From NCBI GenBank assembly GCA_013399855.1, contig VXAY01000172.1:4752003-4816002 (forward strand): a stretch of 64,000 nt of DNA, in the 5' to 3' direction. Made by a program: the position numbers and the translations under genes. This DNA comes from Oxyruncus cristatus (taxonomy: Eukaryota > Chordata > Aves > Passeriformes > Cotingidae). Under the pieces are notes generated by a model. The model had not been told where the DNA came from. It did not search any database and was given only the letters and a program-made list of their open reading frames with translations. Positions 61,301 to 64,000 of the stretch are shown here, piece by piece; position 1 is the stretch's first letter, and every line of letters begins with the position of its first letter.

Positions 61301-64000
61301 GTACTGTACTTCTCTGCAGTAGCCAGTCTCTGCCTCACTCAATCTCCTTATAAACATATGATTTTGAAGATGGAAGAAATAAGCAGATATAGCGCTGGGA
61401 AACCAAACTCACATAGGATAGGGGCTGCATTAGAGCCTGAATGACACTTTGTTAAACCTGCCATCGAAAACGGTCTCAACCAATGTGGAACTAGAAGAGT
61501 GATTATGGATGGCTTTATCTCCCTTGAATTTGGAATTCTTCCTGAGACTCAGAAACACCAGCAGAGAAAAGCAATGGATTTCAAAAAACTTATCAACGAC
61601 AGGCAGTCTGTGAGTCCCTTGAAAGGGAAAGTACATGTTACTCATGTTGATGTTCATTCCAGTTCAAAATCTAGCCCAGTTCAGACCTGCCAGCCAGAGA
61701 GCAGGGGTCCAAACACAGACCCCTCAACAGTCTCCTCAGAATCAGTCACTCTTTAACAATTTGCACTTAGAGTTCTCAAAACACTGATTTCACACCCTTC
61801 TTATTTCCATCACAGTAATGCTTTCATCTTGGACACTGCTTATCTTACTTCACACAGCTATTCAGACGTGCAATTCTTTGGAAAAAGTTCTTTCAAGACA
61901 TTTTTTCTTCCTTTGCAGCTTTGCAGAAGCAAATCATCAGCTACAGTGTCTTGGGAGCCAGTGCCACTGTTGCACACTGGCAGTGCTTAGGCTTTTGCTA
62001 CTGTTGAAGTGGTCAGCATCAAAATCTGTAATGCAAACTTTATCAGCAGTAACAGATTCTTTTAATCACACAAACTTACGAAGAAACACATGCCAGAGTG
62101 AGAGCTCGTAATTCATACTAGTGTATGTGGTCACAGTTTGCTTGTAATTATTACGCCTGGATCCAAGGATAATCAGATTGACCTATCTGGCTTGAGTTAA
62201 TTCTCAGGGCATGGAAGGCATGGAAGAAGTGACCTCTATGTGCAGCACCTTTCTAGGACATCATTTTGTCTTGGGCAGAAGACAAGACAGAGTCTTTGGC
62301 TGTCTGGTATCAGACCAGCCATGTGTCTACAGTCATTCCCAAACTATAAAGCTAATAAGAGAGCTGTGACCTATGCAAAGGGAAGGGTCAGGGAATACCA
62401 TCTTACAGTTGCACTTGGGATAAGTGGTATAGCTTATAATCTGTTTTGCTGTGCAAGTGTGTCCTGACCAAAGCTCCTAACAAAGACATCGCAGCTCATG
62501 CGCAACATGCTACACACCTCATTTTCACTTTCTATTAACCTTTTTTTGCGAGCTCAAGTGTACAGAAAAACCTTCTGTCATCATTATGTATGTGCAGAAC
62601 ACAAAGCCGCAAGGGTTGGAAAAGCATGCATACATATACTCATCCTCTCTAAAATTCCTCATTTTAAGGCTATGGAGACTTTGAGGTCAGGATTAAAGTG
62701 ACATTAAAAAAAAAAAAATCACTTGACTTAGGACAAATGCTAAGAAAATTATCCAATCACAATTCTCAGAGCTGAAAATAGTATAATACTGCCAAAAATC
62801 TGGATGATTTTTGTATGAGTAGGAGTAGAAACGGAAATTATTTTGTCTAACTACTTTGTGCTTTTGACTCCACTTTGAATTTAGTAAGTCCCCTTTCTTA
62901 CTTCATAGTCAGAATCTATTTTCTCATGTTTCTGGTAGTCTTACACAGAGTAAGAGAGAGGAAACAAGGATCACATACTACCAGAATCTCCAGAAGAACC
63001 GTGTGAGAACTGTTCACGTAAGTAGTGCCCCTGTGTTGTGAATTACACAAATACAACTCTTTTTTAGGGTGGAACAGTAGTGTACATATAACATTTTATG
63101 CTATTAGCTTGTGATCTTGGTCATTACTTGAGGGCAAAATTAAAGTAATAACTTAACTAGTAAGACTTGTTATTGGAACTCATTGTAATTTTTTAACTAA
63201 GGCTGCTTCAAAAAGAGGAAGCAAACCGGTCTAGCAGAATTCAAAACCCAGGAAAAAATAATCTGCTGGAAAAGCCAGTAGTATAGAAAGAAAACATAGA
63301 GTCAGTTATACTTGACCTGAAAAGGAGAAAAATACATTTTTATGTTTTAGGTCACAAGTTTAAAAGAAAAGGCCCATTAGACATAATGCCATGCAATAAA
63401 ACAGGCTGTGACATGACAGCCATTAGCAAAACAACTGCATAATAATAAATAAATAAAAACTCAATAATAGAGCAGAAAGGGCAGATTGGGTCATAAAGAA
63501 TAGCAATACTTAAATCTCTAAAAATAAATTATTGCTTCCTGGACAAACTGAAAAAGTATTTTTTTGCCATCCTCTGTAATACCTACTGGTTGGTTCAATT
63601 ACTTACTATAGTTGACCTATTAAGCAACAGTGACCACAGTCTAATTACAATCAGAATCCTTGAAAAAAGAAAAACATAAAAATCCAGGGCCATGTAGCTA
63701 ACAAAAGATTTTGAAAAACTAAAGCAAACACATTAAAATTTAAACAAAATACTGGAAATGATGGAAGCACACGTAATTCTGAGCATAAACAGTGTTATTT
63801 AAGAGACATCAAGAAGAAAGTGCATAAGCTGTATCTCACAAATTTGCCTAATACAGGATTTGTATTTTGCAGTGTTGCGAAAACCCTGACAGGGATGAGA
63901 TGGGATTAAGCTGGACCACTAATTTCTGTCTATATGTTTCAAAACCAAATGAAAAAATCTTATGGATTATAAAAAAAATACATATACTTTAAAGAGAAAG
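1..64000 (-). CDS. USH2A: USH2A (usherin), internal part of the gene, exons 27-37 by human numbering
   Basis: Usherin is a very large extracellular matrix or single-pass membrane protein found at hair-cell ankle links and the photoreceptor periciliary membrane. The minus strand carries eleven exons, joined as 58631..58358, 55338..55135, 54991..54911, 52509..52324, 39654..39541, 37185..37024, 14988..14829, 14337..14166, 10637..10490, 5478..5327 and 1559..1397. Every intron is GT-AG, the phases chain (0-1, 1-1 five times, 1-2, 2-0, 0-1, 1-0, 0-1), and the 1816 bases are open throughout. The product runs from laminin-G domain 2 into consecutive FN3 repeats with ACTxxGC motifs, in the same order as I recall for human usherin. 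The 5' part (signal peptide, LamNT, EGF-Lam, first FN3 repeats, LamG1) and the 3' part (remaining FN3 repeats, membrane segment, PDZ-binding tail) lie outside the window. Exon numbers are from memory of the human transcript. Confidence 0.95.
1397..1559 (-). CDS. USH2A: USH2A exon 37: front half of the tenth FN3 repeat
   Basis: This 163-bp exon is phase 0 in and 1 out. It reads [20 protein letters not shown], then [18 protein letters not shown] and [16 protein letters not shown], ending in the first base of the next codon. W-x-A-P-x-x-P-N-G-x-L-x-x-x is the FN3 Trp and NG turn. The acceptor is GAACTTACAG and the donor is CAAG|GTATATT. As I recall, the human protein has an NRT sequon where this one has ART, so that glycosylation site would be absent here. 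The following exon is not found in positions 1-1396. Confidence 0.95.
1560..5326 (-). other. USH2A intron 36
   Basis: 3,767 bp of AT-rich intron. It has a T-rich run at about 3718-3737 and a small direct duplication of CAGCACTTAGG at about 3808-3829. I recognise no repeat family or gene. Confidence 0.85.
5327..5478 (-). CDS. USH2A: USH2A exon 36: rest of the ninth FN3 repeat
   Basis: This 152-bp exon is phase 1 in and 0 out. It reads [20 protein letters not shown], then [19 protein letters not shown] and [12 protein letters not shown]. The ACTAKGC cysteine hairpin and the L-x-P-x-x-x-x-x-F-x-V strand are intact. NSS is a potential N-glycosylation site. The acceptor is TTTTATAG|GT and the donor is CCATTG|GTGAGTA. 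The next residue, Val, is supplied by exon 37. Confidence 0.95.
7038..7341 (-). mobile_element. CR1 LINE fragment, 3' end
   Basis: The plus strand shows the reverse complement of a CR1 tail. It starts ATCATAGAATCATAGAAT, then has the GTCCAACTCCTGG...CTGCACAGGACAACCCCAA block, and continues through the CCTCTGGGTGAGGAGCCT and ATCCAACCTAAACCTCCC blocks to the AGATCAGTGCCTG block. It is 5' truncated, as usual for CR1, and lies in the sense orientation of USH2A. Confidence 0.9.
8151..9050 (-). mobile_element. CR1 LINE fragment with the 3' end of ORF2
   Basis: About 900 bp, read on the minus strand. The 3' end shows as TCATAGAACCATAGAATC at 8151. Further in, minus-strand reading frames at about 8440-8787 and 8790-9002 carry the conserved C-terminal part of the CR1 reverse-transcriptase ORF. 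Recognisable pieces are [19 protein letters not shown] and [14 protein letters not shown], followed by a degraded [20 protein letters not shown] stretch. The frames are interrupted between them, so this is a dead, 5'-truncated copy. Confidence 0.92.
9195..9223. repeat. Short perfect inverted repeat
   Basis: TAAACTATAGG, 7-base loop, CCTATAGTTTA: 11-bp perfect arms. It does not look like a terminator for any gene here. It may be a relic of a small transposon or chance. Confidence 0.7.
9257..9284. repeat. TA-rich microsatellite
   Basis: Alternating CATATATATA units, low complexity. Confidence 0.7.
9431..9505. repeat. Pyrimidine-rich tract
   Basis: About 75 bp of almost pure C/T on the plus strand (repeated CCCTTCCC-type units). 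It is a purine tract in the USH2A transcript. Confidence 0.65.
10124..10169. repeat. 23-bp tandem duplication
   Basis: Two adjacent 23-bp units (10124-10146 and 10147-10169) of the form CAATTAAYRTAAAAGAAATT-AAT, differing at two neighbouring bases. Confidence 0.8.
10490..10637 (-). CDS. USH2A: USH2A exon 35: end of the eighth and front of the ninth FN3 repeat
   Basis: This 148-bp exon is phase 0 in and 1 out. It opens [13 protein letters not shown], the cysteine-pair hairpin of the eighth repeat. The interdomain linker [12 protein letters not shown] follows, and then [13 protein letters not shown], the Trp-containing B-C strands of the ninth repeat. NIS is a potential glycosylation site. The acceptor is ATATTTTAAG and the donor is AATG|GTAAGTG. 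The splice keeps the Asn-Gly pair split across the intron, as is common for usherin FN3 repeats. Confidence 0.95.
10638..14165 (-). other. USH2A intron 34
   Basis: 3,528 bp. It holds an A-rich low-complexity run at 12017-12056. The rest is unremarkable. Short open frames around 12.3-12.8 kb have no recognisable domain and overlap each other in different frames. Confidence 0.85.
12017..12056. repeat. A-rich low-complexity run
   Basis: Runs of A with occasional C over about 40 bp. No adjacent LINE or SINE is recognised. Confidence 0.75.
14166..14337 (-). CDS. USH2A: USH2A exon 34: body of the eighth FN3 repeat
   Basis: This 172-bp exon is phase 2 in and 0 out. It starts with the last base of the split Gln and then reads [20 protein letters not shown], carrying the core Trp and the NG-I-x-x-Y strand. 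It continues [20 protein letters not shown] and ends [15 protein letters not shown] and NST are potential N-glycosylation sites. The acceptor is TTATTTGCAG and the donor is GCT|GTAAGTT. Intron 33 separating it from exon 33 is only 491 bp. Confidence 0.95.
14338..14828 (-). other. USH2A intron 33 (short, 491 bp)
   Basis: Intron between exons 33 and 34 with no recognisable repeat. Open frames on the minus strand here are short and show no homology that I recognise. Confidence 0.85.
14829..14988 (-). CDS. USH2A: USH2A exon 33: end of the seventh and start of the eighth FN3 repeat
   Basis: This 160-bp exon is phase 1 in and 2 out. It reads [20 protein letters not shown], then [20 protein letters not shown] and [13 protein letters not shown], ending in a split Gln codon. 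ACTLAGC is the repeat cysteine motif, NSS is a potential glycosylation site, and the linker LPPSHVDAP separates the two repeats. The donor GTAAGTAAG follows CA. Exon 34 supplies the last base of the Gln codon, which fixes the boundary by phase. The acceptor is TTGTCCTAG. Confidence 0.95.
17248..17266. repeat. Poly(A) run
   Basis: Nineteen A residues on the plus strand, with no recognisable element attached. Confidence 0.75.
20384..20600 (+). mobile_element. CR1 LINE fragment, 3' end
   Basis: Plus-strand CR1 tail. The block TTCTTTACTGTGAGGGTGG is followed by GCACTGGAGCAGGTTGCCC, then GGTTGGATGGGACTCTGAG, and then the GATGATCTTTAAGGTCCCTT block ending near CCATTCTATGA. It is about 215 bp, 5' truncated and antisense to USH2A. 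Confidence 0.9.
21617..21643. repeat. Perfect stem-loop, first copy of a shared sequence
   Basis: GATGGTGAGAG, loop AACAA, CTCTCACCATC: 11-bp perfect arms. Its right part, AGAGAACAACTCTCACCATC plus CAG, recurs at 23479-23501. Confidence 0.8.
23471..23499. repeat. Imperfect stem-loop, second copy of the shared sequence
   Basis: GGATGATTAGAG, loop AACAA, CTCTCACCATCC. The arms pair at 10 of 12 positions. It shares 23 consecutive bases with the copy at 21.6 kb in the same orientation. Confidence 0.8.
25058..25565 (+). mobile_element. CR1 LINE fragment, 3' end
   Basis: Plus-strand CR1 copy of about 500 bp. It includes GATCAGAGGGATGGAGCACC, CTCCTATGAGGAAAGGCTAA, GCATGTAGTGACAGGACAAG, TTCTTTACTATGAGGGTGG and the GATGATCTTTAAGGTCCCTT tail. 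It is relatively well preserved over its length and belongs to a subfamily similar to the 20.4-kb copy. Confidence 0.92.
28130..28134. repeat. Left target-site duplication of the solo LTR
   Basis: GGTAA directly before the TGTC terminus. It matches GGTAT after the right terminus at four of five positions. Confidence 0.6.
28211..28254 (+). promoter_or_regulatory. Candidate LTR promoter elements
   Basis: CCAAT, TGACGTCT (CRE-like) and ATATTTAA occur in this order within 44 bp, spaced like a retroviral U3 promoter. They lie close to the left end, so the stretch between the TATA-like site and AATAAA would be unusually long. The assignment is therefore tentative. Confidence 0.35.
29300..29305 (+). 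promoter_or_regulatory. Candidate LTR polyadenylation signal
   Basis: AATAAA about 125 bp before the right end of the LTR, followed by a GT-rich stretch (CTGTTTTGTCTGTGCG at about 29339-29354). Both fit an LTR poly(A) site. Confidence 0.5.
29431..29435. repeat. Right target-site duplication of the solo LTR
   Basis: GGTAT directly after the GACA terminus, pairing with GGTAA on the left. Confidence 0.6.
34711..34721. repeat. Poly(G) run
   Basis: Eleven G residues followed by CGTGGGG, isolated in AT-rich intron. Confidence 0.75.
37024..37185 (-). CDS. USH2A: USH2A exon 32: front half of the seventh FN3 repeat
   Basis: This 162-bp exon is phase 1 in and 1 out. It starts [20 protein letters not shown], followed by [20 protein letters not shown] and [15 protein letters not shown]-x-P-P-x-x-x-N-G-x-I-x-x-Y is the B-C strand signature shared by usherin FN3 repeats. 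NET is a potential N-glycosylation site. The acceptor is TTTTTCACCAG and the donor is AAAAG|GTGAGTT. The next exon lies 22 kb away. Confidence 0.95.
37186..39540 (-). other. USH2A intron 31
   Basis: 2,355 bp with a G/A purine tract at 38080-38117. I recognise no repeat family or gene. Confidence 0.85.
38080..38117. repeat. G/A purine tract
   Basis: Eight G, A, four G, then A-rich sequence to 38117. All purine on the plus strand, so a pyrimidine run in the USH2A transcript. Confidence 0.75.
39541..39654 (-). CDS. USH2A: USH2A exon 31: back half of the sixth FN3 repeat
   Basis: This 114-bp exon is phase 1 in and 1 out. It reads [20 protein letters not shown], then [18 protein letters not shown]. 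It contains the FN3 L-x-P-F-T-x-Y motif and the usherin-specific cysteine pair ACTLAGC in the F-G hairpin. NIS is a potential N-glycosylation site. The acceptor is TGTTGCAG|GC and the donor is AAGAAG|GTAAAG. It pairs with exon 30 to complete one repeat, although intron 30 between them is 12.7 kb. Confidence 0.95.
41301..41620 (-). mobile_element. CR1 LINE fragment, 3' end
   Basis: The plus strand shows the reverse complement of a CR1 tail. It starts CATAGAATGC, then CCTTAAAGATCATCTAG, the CCTCCATAGGCAGGGACAC block, the CAACCTGTTCCAGTGCCTCA block, and ends near TTGTATGCCCCCTTTAGG. It is 5' truncated. Confidence 0.9.
42194..42209. repeat. Poly(A) run
   Basis: Sixteen A residues in intron 30. 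Confidence 0.75.
47809..48029 (-). mobile_element. CR1 3' fragment inserted in reverse into the older CR1
   Basis: It starts TCATAGTATCATAGAATACC on the plus strand (a CR1 3' end in reverse), then CTGAGTTGGAAGGGACACAC, then GTCCAACTCCTGGCTCTGCA and the CTTCTTGAACTCTGGCAGGC block. It is flanked by ATGAA at 47804-47808 and ATGAA at 48030-48034, a possible 5-bp target duplication. Confidence 0.8.
47857..47903 (+). mobile_element. Short CR1 3' tail inside the reverse CR1
   Basis: GATGATCTCAGAGGTCTTTT followed by CCAACCTAAATGATTC is the forward 3' end of a CR1. It sits between two halves of the reverse CR1 phrase that would otherwise read CACAAGG-TCATC-AGTCCAACTCC. Short and diverged, so the call is tentative. 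Confidence 0.55.
49977..50760 (+). mobile_element. CR1 LINE fragment containing an N and a 202-bp duplication
   Basis: Plus-strand CR1. It runs from GATGCTGCATCAAGAAATGC through ACCTGGAACACTGTGGTCAG, CCACAAGGATGATAAAAGG and GTTCAGCCTTGAGAAAAGAA to a degraded tail ending CCTTCCAACCTGGTATTCTG. The middle part occurs twice, separated by the single N at 50396. That duplication is unlikely to be a property of the element itself. Confidence 0.88.
50194..50598 (+). repeat. Identical 202-bp direct repeat flanking a single N
   Basis: Positions 50194-50395 and 50397-50598 are, as far as I can read, identical (GTTCAGCCTTGAGAAAAGAA at the start of each, CAATCAGCCATT at the end of each), with the only N of the window between them at 50396. 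This is most simply two overlapping contig ends joined without merging. Confidence 0.93.
52324..52509 (-). CDS. USH2A: USH2A exon 30: front half of an FN3 repeat (sixth by human order)
   Basis: This 186-bp exon is phase 1 in and 1 out. It begins [19 protein letters not shown], the A-B strand start of an FN3 repeat. It continues [19 protein letters not shown] with the core Trp, then a variable stretch ([17 protein letters not shown]) before GMLTG. The acceptor is CTTCTACAG and the donor is ACAG|GTAAATG. As I recall, the human exon is 192 bp, so the bird exon is two codons shorter, and the difference probably lies in the variable loop. This keeps the frame. Confidence 0.93.
53111..53131. repeat. 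A-rich run
   Basis: About 20 A residues broken by one G in intron 29. Confidence 0.75.
54736..54862 (-). mobile_element. CR1 3' fragment next to USH2A exon 29
   Basis: The plus strand reads as a reverse CR1 tail: AAATCACAGAGTGGG, then GTCCAACCTCCCTGCTCAAG, CAGGGTCATCCTAGAGCATG and TTGCACAGAATTGGGTCCAG. It is diverged and 5' truncated, and ends about 48 bp from the exon 29 donor. Confidence 0.78.
54911..54991 (-). CDS. USH2A: USH2A exon 29: short exon finishing the first FN3 repeat after LamG2
   Basis: This 81-bp exon is phase 1 in and 1 out. After the split Glu codon it reads [17 protein letters not shown], then [10 protein letters not shown]. YxYRVxAxNxxGxxxS is the F-G hairpin of an FN3 fold, and W-x-x-x-R-T is the closing strand. 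The acceptor is CCTTTGAAG|AATACC and the donor is ATCAG|GTAAAT. It lies only 143 bp from exon 28. A CR1 fragment ends about 48 bp downstream of its donor. Confidence 0.93.
54992..55134 (-). other. USH2A intron 28 (143 bp)
   Basis: The shortest intron in the window. Its middle is an A-rich 20-bp tandem duplication (55041-55080). Confidence 0.88.
55041..55080. repeat. 20-bp tandem duplication within intron 28
   Basis: TACAAAAAACATTGATACAT followed by TACAAAAAACAGTAATACAT, with a third partial unit after it. It occupies the middle of a 143-bp intron. Confidence 0.8.
55135..55338 (-). CDS. USH2A: USH2A exon 28: end of laminin-G domain 2 and entry into the following FN3 repeat
   Basis: This 204-bp exon is phase 1 in and 1 out. 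It opens with [11 protein letters not shown], the typical C-terminal laminin-G signature (G-C-hydrophobic-x-D-V), and reaches the partner cysteine in VNLDGCL, a likely disulfide closing the LamG fold. It continues with [12 protein letters not shown] and ends at GLQPFTG, where L-x-P-x-T is the E-F strand region of an FN3 domain. LamG therefore passes almost directly into the back half of an FN3 repeat, with no obvious front half. The acceptor is TTTGCTAG|GT and the donor is ACAG|GTAGCA. Confidence 0.95.
55339..58357 (-). other. USH2A intron 27
   Basis: 3,019 bp of AT-rich intron. No repeat family, exon or RNA gene is recognised. Confidence 0.85.
58358..58631 (-). CDS. USH2A: USH2A exon 27: first part of laminin-G domain 2
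   Basis: This 274-bp exon encodes about 91 residues, starting [13 protein letters not shown] and ending KELGLEQ plus the first base of a Gly codon (phase 0 in, phase 1 out). [15 protein letters not shown] and IYIGGIPPE are the usual laminin-G beta-strand patterns: a WxxV strand after the DG turn, and the YIGG strand. The donor reads CAAG|GTAAGAT. The acceptor is a T-rich tract ending ATATAG. The 274-bp length equals the human exon 27 length as I remember it. The acceptor is the least certain boundary, because the sequence just upstream is AT-rich rather than a classic CAG. The exon upstream of this one is outside the window. Confidence 0.9.
58632..64000 (-). other. USH2A intron 26, 3' part only
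   Basis: Intron sequence upstream of exon 27, running off the window. It contains one old, diverged CR1 at about 60555-61240 and an A-rich run at about 62706-62718. I found no further laminin-G exon here. Confidence 0.75.
60555..61240 (+). mobile_element. Old diverged CR1 LINE copy
   Basis: Plus-strand CR1 phrases in the right order but heavily mutated: ATTAATGACCTGGGCAATAG, then GTACTCTCACCGAGGTTGCA, CCTGAACTACTGTATCCATT, CCAGTGGAGAGGCACCAAG, TATAGAGAAGACAGACCCAG and GGTCAAATATTGGAACAGAC. Boundaries are approximate. Confidence 0.75.

Noticed and set aside
58632..64000. Search for the preceding laminin-G exon (human exon 26)
   Set aside because: No minus-strand frame here shows laminin-G patterns with matching splice sites, so the exon is taken to lie beyond the window.
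1..64000. A previously undescribed biological system
   Set aside because: Apart from USH2A exons the window holds intron sequence, CR1 remnants, one solo LTR and simple repeats. Nothing resembles a gene cluster, defence system, RNA array or mobile element with intact coding capacity.

Overview
This window looks like a bird genome, or less likely another sauropsid. It is AT-rich and gene-poor, and its recognisable repeats are almost all CR1 LINE fragments carrying the typical ATTCTATGATTCTATG-type 3' ends. There is also one retroviral solo LTR. I see no bacterial-style genes, tRNA, rRNA or CRISPR.

The only gene I can support is USH2A (usherin), on the minus strand and partial at both ends. 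I could place eleven consecutive coding exons between 58631 and 1397, all with GT-AG splice sites and with splice phases that chain from one exon to the next. Read from right to left they encode the second laminin-G domain (58.6-55.1 kb) and then a run of fibronectin type III (FN3) repeats (55.2-1.4 kb) carrying the ACTxxGC cysteine motif that recurs in usherin. By order, and by exon lengths as I remember them from the human gene, they correspond to human exons 27 to 37. The 1816 coding bases contain no stop codon or frameshift.

Layout by intron: intron 37 (1-1396, partial), intron 36 (3.8 kb), intron 35 (5.0 kb, two CR1 copies), intron 34 (3.5 kb), intron 33 (491 bp), intron 32 (22 kb, two CR1 copies, a 1.3-kb solo LTR and a pair of related stem-loops), intron 31 (2.4 kb), intron 30 (12.7 kb, three CR1 loci, one of them nested, and an assembly N flanked by identical 202-bp sequences), intron 29 (2.4 kb, one CR1 close to the exon 29 donor), intron 28 (143 bp, with a 20-bp tandem repeat), intron 27 (3.0 kb) and intron 26 (58632-64000, partial, one old CR1).

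Usherin is a large secreted or single-pass membrane protein of the inner-ear hair-bundle ankle links and the photoreceptor periciliary membrane. This window holds only a middle part of its extracellular region. I found no undescribed biological system. The items most worth checking are the probable assembly duplication at 50194-50598, the nested CR1 cluster at 47.5-48.2 kb, the solo LTR, and the 23-base stem-loop sequence shared by two sites 1.9 kb apart in intron 32.
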